64,000 bases of DNA, from NCBI GenBank assembly GCA_020722575.1, contig DYKN01000007.1, forward strand, positions 1 to 64,000. Direction: 5' to 3'. The stretch is from Rikenella microfusus (GTDB lineage Bacteria > Bacteroidota > Bacteroidia > Bacteroidales > VadinHA17). Positions within the stretch are counted from its first letter, which is position 1. Each line of letters opens with the position of its first letter. Both the position numbers and the translations under genes were made by a program. Shown here piece by piece: positions 60,339-64,000 of the stretch. The notes beneath the pieces are model-generated. The model was not told the origin of the DNA. It searched no databases and saw only the letters and a program-made list of their open reading frames with translations.

Positions 60339-61232
60339 TCAGTATACCTCAGGCACAAAGGTTTGTTCAGTTTTGGGTGGTCTTACGTATGCAACATCTT
60401 GTTTAAGCGGTGGAAGTTTGAAAGGTTTGGGTGTAAGGTCTTCATAAGGAACAAGAGAGAGAAGGTGGTGAATACAATTAAGTCTTGCGCGTCTTTTATC
60501 ATCGCCTTCCACTACATACCAGGGGGATTGTTTTGTATCTGTGTAGGCAAACATTTTGTCTTTGGCCATTGAATATTCCACCCATTTATCGCGCGATTCA
60601 ATATCCATCGGGCTTATTTTCCACCGTTTGGTGGGATCCTTAATTCTGTCCTGAAATCGCTTTTCCTGTTCGTGGTCACTAACCGAGAACCAATATTTGA
60701 TCAGAATGATACCCGACCTGATAAGCATTTTTTCAAATTCGGGGCAGGATCTAAGAAATTCCTCATATTCCTCGTTTGTACAGAATCCCATTACTTTTTC
60801 CACTCCTGCTCTGTTATACCAGCTGCGGTCGAAAAGCACAATTTCGCCTGCTACCGGCAGATGTGCCACATACCTTTGAAAGTACCATTGCGTTTTCTCT
60901 TTTTCTGTTGGTACACCAAGGGCAACAACACGACAAATACGGGGATTAAGGCAACCTGCTATGGTTTTTATTACACCTCCCTTACCGGCTGCATCTCTCC
61001 CCTCGAATATTATCACTACTTTCAACTTTTTTGCTTTTACCCATTCCTGTAACTTGACAAGCTCTATCTCAAGTTTCTTGAGTTCTTTAAAATAGACCTT
61101 CTTCTTCATCCTCTTATGTTTTTCCATCTCCTCGTCGTGATAAAGCTCCTCCCTGTCAAAAATTTTTTCTTCCCCTTTCAGGTTTTTATCCTTTTTGTTT
61201 TCTTTTTCCCTGTTTTTAACTGCTGTTGCCAT
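60339..61232 (-). CDS. ppk2: polyphosphate kinase 2 family protein
   Basis: 297 residues. Walker A FEGRDAAGKGGVIKTIAG (about 74-91), lid and Walker B LFDRSWYNRAGVEKVMGF, and the PTKRWKISPMDIESRDKW segment place it in PPK2. It transfers phosphate between polyphosphate and nucleoside di- or monophosphates; the class I/II/III distinction is not clear by eye, though the single-domain length fits class I or III. The N-terminus is highly charged (Lys/Glu). Separated by 148 AT-rich bases from the next gene upstream. Confidence 0.93.
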   Translation of the reverse strand: MATAVKNREKENKKDKNLKGEEKIFDREELYHDEEMEKHKRMKKKVYFKELKKLEIELVKLQEWVKAKKLKVVIIFEGRDAAGKGGVIKTIAGCLNPRICRVVALGVPTEKEKTQWYFQRYVAHLPVAGEIVLFDRSWYNRAGVEKVMGFCTNEEYEEFLRSCPEFEKMLIRSGIILIKYWFSVSDHEQEKRFQDRIKDPTKRWKISPMDIESRDKWVEYSMAKDKMFAYTDTKQSPWYVVEGDDKRRARLNCIHHLLSLVPYEDLTPKPFKLPPLKQDVAYVRPPKTEQTFVPEVY

Positions 61233-61380
61233 TGTCCAGAATTTAAATAAGAAAGATATAAAAAATCTTCCATAAAAATAAAAAAACCATGAAAATAACT
61301 GAATTTCAATACTGAGAGGAAAGTATCTATTTATTCGGCAGTGGAAGAATCACTATTTAAAGACGATCCTGAGATTATCT

Positions 61381-61737
61381 TTATTGAAAAAACGGAATTG
61401 AAAGCGGATATCTGAATTCCTCACCTCTTGATGCTTTTATTGAGGCAATTGTAATACAGATTATTTTAAGCAACCACAGTGTAACTAGAAGAGGTATACC
61501 TACCAGAATAAAACAGAGAGGTATGATAAGAATTGTATAAAGCAACAGAGAGAGTTGAAAATTAAGAGCTGCTTTTCCGTTTTCGTTGACCCATGTTGAT
61601 TCGTCGCGTCTGCTCAACCAGCAGATTAGAGGGCCAAGAATACCGCCAAAAGGGAAAATAAAACAGGCAAATGCCGAGAGGTGGCAGAACATAGCCCATG
61701 TACGCTCATTTTCCGATAATACTCTGATTTCTTTCAT
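61381..61737 (-). CDS. DUF4870 family membrane protein
   Basis: 118 residues with about three hydrophobic segments (about 18-42, 60-78 and 82-102; GILGPLICWLSRRDE, LNFQLSLLLYTILIIPL). The FCHLSAFACFIFPFGGILGP start and the WVNENGKAALNFQLS motif are the DUF4870 signature. Inner membrane; function unknown. Precedes ppk2 in the same direction but 148 bases away. Confidence 0.86.
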   Translation of the reverse strand: MKEIRVLSENERTWAMFCHLSAFACFIFPFGGILGPLICWLSRRDESTWVNENGKAALNFQLSLLLYTILIIPLCFILVGIPLLVTLWLLKIICITIASIKASRGEEFRYPLSIPFFQ

Positions 61738-61784
61738 GATTTTTTCTGTTTATCAAAAGACGACTAAACACCGTTTATGTTGCA

Positions 61785-62636
61785 TTATTTGTACCGGGCC
61801 AGTCTTTGTAAATCTGAAGACAGAAAAGCATCGGGATTTCCTTTATTGATGCGGTGCTGGCCAAAATAATACATATTAGAGTCGTCAGTTCCAATCAGAA
61901 TTTTAAAACAATAACTTCCTGTACTGGTGTTTCCCGGTCCCACTTTATGAAGCACAAGAATGCCGGGAGCCTTTTCGGTAATGGCTTTTACAATTTCTTC
62001 TTCTTCAACTATTTTAAAAGGAAAAGGATAAATTGCCTTCACTGCATCAATAGTATTTATTTCAGGAGCAAGATCTTCCTTTTTTGCAAGAATTGTTTTA
62101 TTAATAACTTCCGGAGCATTTACATTATAATACCTCAAATATCGTCTGCCGGTAATTGAAGGCTCGCGGGCTATAAGTTGGGCATGTTTCTGCATGAAAG
62201 CAAGAATAAGGCCAAGTTTGTATCCATATTCGATATCATCTTCTTCCGCAAACGACAGTGGTACAGCACATATCTCAGGGTTATCACTCAGGTCACTGAC
62301 TTTTTTGCCCTGAATCAGGTTGATAAAATTAAATAAGCCTCCTGTTTTGTCTCGCTCAAAATGGGTCTGTGTAAGTACAATAAATGAACAGGAAGGATCA
62401 GTTCGTCTTTTATTGAACTCGACAATATCAATAAACTCATAAGGCGTTATCGTCCAGAATGAAGTGACAGCTTTTTTGATAAAAGAATTCCAGGCAGAAA
62501 ATGGATCATCTTCAAGAACAACACAGGTTTTTGAAGCCATAAACTGTTTTATTTCGTCAGCTGAAGGAAATGGCGCCTGTGCCCCCGCAAAATAAAAAAG
62601 GGAAATAAAAAGAGAAAATAAAAAAAATCTCCTCAT
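61785..62636 (-). CDS. exported protein of unknown function
   Basis: 283 residues with a clear signal peptide (about 1-19, LFYFAGAQ). The mature part is soluble, mixed alpha/beta, with no membrane segment or recognised catalytic motif. It opens with PSADEIKQFMASKTCVVLED and has SFWTITPYEFIDIVEFNKRR in the middle; the last third has GNTSTGSYCFKILIGTDDSN. Repeated mention of acidic stretches (SFAEEDDIEYGY) but no repeat. It lies eight bases after the 62645 gene, so it is cotranscribed with the paralogue pair upstream. I do not recognise the family. Confidence 0.6.
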   Translation of the reverse strand: MRRFFLFSLFISLFYFAGAQAPFPSADEIKQFMASKTCVVLEDDPFSAWNSFIKKAVTSFWTITPYEFIDIVEFNKRRTDPSCSFIVLTQTHFERDKTGGLFNFINLIQGKKVSDLSDNPEICAVPLSFAEEDDIEYGYKLGLILAFMQKHAQLIAREPSITGRRYLRYYNVNAPEVINKTILAKKEDLAPEINTIDAVKAIYPFPFKIVEEEEIVKAITEKAPGILVLHKVGPGNTSTGSYCFKILIGTDDSNMYYFGQHRINKGNPDAFLSSDLQRLARYK

Positions 62637-62644
62637 GATAATGA

Positions 62645-63409
62645 TTATTTGACAGGTAAATATAGTGGATTTCTTTCATTGAATTTCCTGATGTAAACGA
62701 ACATCAGTTCTTTCTGTTTTTTCCTTGAAAGTTTGACGTACTCTTCATAAAGCTCAGGGTCTTTCATTATAAGCAGTTTCACATTATTCACATCAAACTC
62801 CAATACGTTACCCGTTTCAAAATCAATCAGATACTGCCTCAACTCAGTACGGCTTGTTGTATAAGGTCTGTAATAAGGTGAATAATAAGGGTAACCGCCA
62901 TAATAACTGTATGGGTAATAATAAGGATAGCCATAATAAGGGTAAAAATAGGGATCGTAATAACCATAAGGTGAATAATAGTTATATCTTGAATCATAAG
63001 TGGTAATATCGGCAACAAAATGACATATATTCCCAAAGAAAGTTATTCTATTAAATTTCCCCTGGATCATTACATAAAGTACCCCGTTACGGGCAAAACC
63101 CCAGATATCTTCTTTCTTTACCTCCTGGCGTATCCCCATTTCATCGTAGAAATATATTTTTTCTGATGAAAAAACTTTATTGAAAAAATCTCTATCGTTA
63201 TAATCGGCAGATGTTAGAATTTTGGCCTTCGGAACAGGATTGTTTGTTTTGACCTGTTCGAAGTTAAGGTATATACCGTCCTGAAATCTGAAATCCGGAG
63301 TATATTTAACTTTTCCTTCTTCCTCCTGCCCTGATAAATTATTCAAAAAAAGGAATAAGGCTGTTATTAGAATAAAAAATCTTTCTTCCAGATTATTGAT
63401 TTTCTTCAT
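62645..63409 (-). CDS. exported protein with Tyr/Pro/Gly-rich insert (tandem paralogue)
   Basis: 254 residues, N-terminal signal segment (about 8-27, ITALFLFLNNLSGQ). The folded parts, FRFQDGIYLNFEQVKTNNPV (41-60), ADYNDRDFFNKVF and EDIWGFARNGVLYVMIQGKF, are shared with the partial gene just upstream at 63475-64000. Between them and the conserved end (RQYLIDFETGNVLEF..., ERNPLYLPVK) lies a low-complexity run of about 50 residues dominated by Tyr, Pro, Gly and Ser (about residues 138-186), absent from the paralogue. Surface or periplasmic location is likely. Unknown function; the family is confined to Bacteroidota as far as I can recall. Confidence 0.7.
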   Translation of the reverse strand: MKKINNLEERFFILITALFLFLNNLSGQEEEGKVKYTPDFRFQDGIYLNFEQVKTNNPVPKAKILTSADYNDRDFFNKVFSSEKIYFYDEMGIRQEVKKEDIWGFARNGVLYVMIQGKFNRITFFGNICHFVADITTYDSRYNYYSPYGYYDPYFYPYYGYPYYYPYSYYGGYPYYSPYYRPYTTSRTELRQYLIDFETGNVLEFDVNNVKLLIMKDPELYEEYVKLSRKKQKELMFVYIRKFNERNPLYLPVK

Positions 63410-63474
63410 ACGCCTGTCCTCCTTTCAAGGTTTCGTTTATCAAAAATTATACCGAACGGAATAGGTTAAGCAAT

Positions 63475-64000
63475 TCATTTTAAAGGTAAATATAAAGGGT
63501 TTTTTTTATTATAAATTCCGATGTAATAAAAGATGAGTGCCTTTCTACGTTTAAGTGGAAGCTGGTTATACTCTGCATAAAGTTCCCTGTCATTTTTCAG
63601 TAATTTGCTCAGATTCTGAACATTCAGTTTCTTTATTTTTCCTGTCCTGAAATCAATCAGATATTTTTTAAGGTCTCTGAAACTTACTGCATGAATTTGC
63701 TTTGCAGGTACATTCTCAGAAGGAAGATAATTACTTCGCAGTATTTTCTGATAGGTCATATAATTATCATCATGAAGGAAAAAGCAGCTGACAGTTCCCA
63801 GCATATAAAGCTCACTGAAATATCCCTTCCACTTTACATACATAATGCCCCCTGAAGCAAAACCCCACACATTCTTATTGTCAATAACTGCAGTACCGCC
63901 ATCTGGAAGAGTATATCTGAGCTGTTGGGTCGATAATATCCTCTTAAAAAATTCATAATCATCATAATCTTCAGCAATAAGGAGGTCACTCTTTCGAACC
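63475..64000 (-). CDS. partial exported-protein gene, tandem paralogue of the 62645 gene
   Basis: The frame is open from the stop at 63475 to the window edge, giving 174 residues of a protein whose N-terminus lies beyond position 64000. It matches the downstream gene: SDLLIAEDYDDYEFFKRIL against TSADYNDRDFFNKVF, NVWGFASGGIMYVKWKGYF against DIWGFARNGVLYVMIQGKF, and YNKKNPLYLPLK at the end against NERNPLYLPVK. It lacks the Tyr-rich insert; a short stretch NYMTYQKILRSNYLPSEN takes its place. Function unknown. Confidence 0.78.
   Translation of the reverse strand, partial: VRKSDLLIAEDYDDYEFFKRILSTQQLRYTLPDGGTAVIDNKNVWGFASGGIMYVKWKGYFSELYMLGTVSCFFLHDDNYMTYQKILRSNYLPSENVPAKQIHAVSFRDLKKYLIDFRTGKIKKLNVQNLSKLLKNDRELYAEYNQLPLKRRKALIFYYIGIYNKKNPLYLPLK

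Noticed and set aside
1..64000. tRNA, rRNA, CRISPR arrays, insertion sequences, prophage or att sites
   Set aside because: None seen by eye in the intergenic regions: no repeat-spacer pattern, no transposase or integrase, no rRNA-like stretch.

Overview
The window comes from a Bacteroidota chromosome, most likely an anaerobic or facultative member of the Bacteroidales/Marinilabiliales side. Reasons: AT-rich intergenic DNA without Shine-Dalgarno sites; promoter matches to the Bacteroidota TAnnTTTG -7 element; gliding/type IX secretion (T9SS) genes (gldE, gldD, a PorP/SprF protein, two type A sorting-domain cargos and one CHU_C-type C-terminal domain); the uppS-bamA-ompH-ompH block; the futalosine menaquinone route; ferredoxin-linked oxidoreductases (aldehyde:ferredoxin and 2-oxoacid:ferredoxin). 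Almost everything looks chromosomal. I saw no tRNA or rRNA gene, IS element, prophage, CRISPR array or integration scar.

Layout. 0-4 kb: a tungsten-type aldehyde:ferredoxin oxidoreductase diverges from a three-gene run (DUF364-like, ThiF-like, ThiS/MoaD-like), then an FtsB/DivIC-like gene. 4.4-9.5 kb, minus strand: glycosyltransferase, OmpH-like protein, PorP/SprF protein, and an ECF sigma factor with an unusual anti-sigma factor that carries PKD domains and a T9SS-type C-terminal domain. 9.7-15.7 kb: proline dehydrogenase, nitroreductase, mqnB-mqnD, a 6-pyruvoyltetrahydropterin-synthase-like gene with folE, and fabD. 15.8-22 kb: a large receiver/PEP-synthase-like protein and korAB. 22-30.5 kb, minus strand: envelope block murI-ompH-ompH-bamA-uppS, two outer-membrane barrels, nadK and a CBS protein. 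30.5-40.5 kb: housekeeping genes (pdxJ, an exonuclease, udk, manA, engB, prs, rplY, pth, an S4 protein), an acyltransferase and a dipeptidase. 40.6-44.2 kb: small T9SS cargo and a second ECF sigma/anti-sigma cluster. 44.2-52.5 kb: dsbD, rng, a 29-residue mS38-like protein, an HU gene, ssb, gldE, gldD, a phosphopantetheinyl transferase and a GGGP synthase-like gene. 52.5-57 kb: a PafA-like phosphatase with altered metal ligands, a secreted M14 carboxypeptidase, ychF. 57.3-58.9 kb: a third ECF module ending in a Spy/CpxP-like protein. 58.9-64 kb: hisS, ppk2 and a run of exported proteins of unknown function, including a pair of tandem paralogues cut by the window edge.

The strongest candidates for new biology are: (1) the ECF sigma / PKD-CHU_C anti-sigma / PorP-SprF locus, which reads as a signalling route across the whole envelope; (2) a shared TGCAACC-N15/16-TGTC element directly upstream of two of the three ECF sigma genes; (3) the AOR cofactor-maturation divergon; (4) the double-receiver PEP-synthase-like protein that lacks the phospho-histidine swivel domain; (5) the PafA-like phosphatase whose metal ligands are replaced. 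All functional calls come from reading the sequence; no database search was run.
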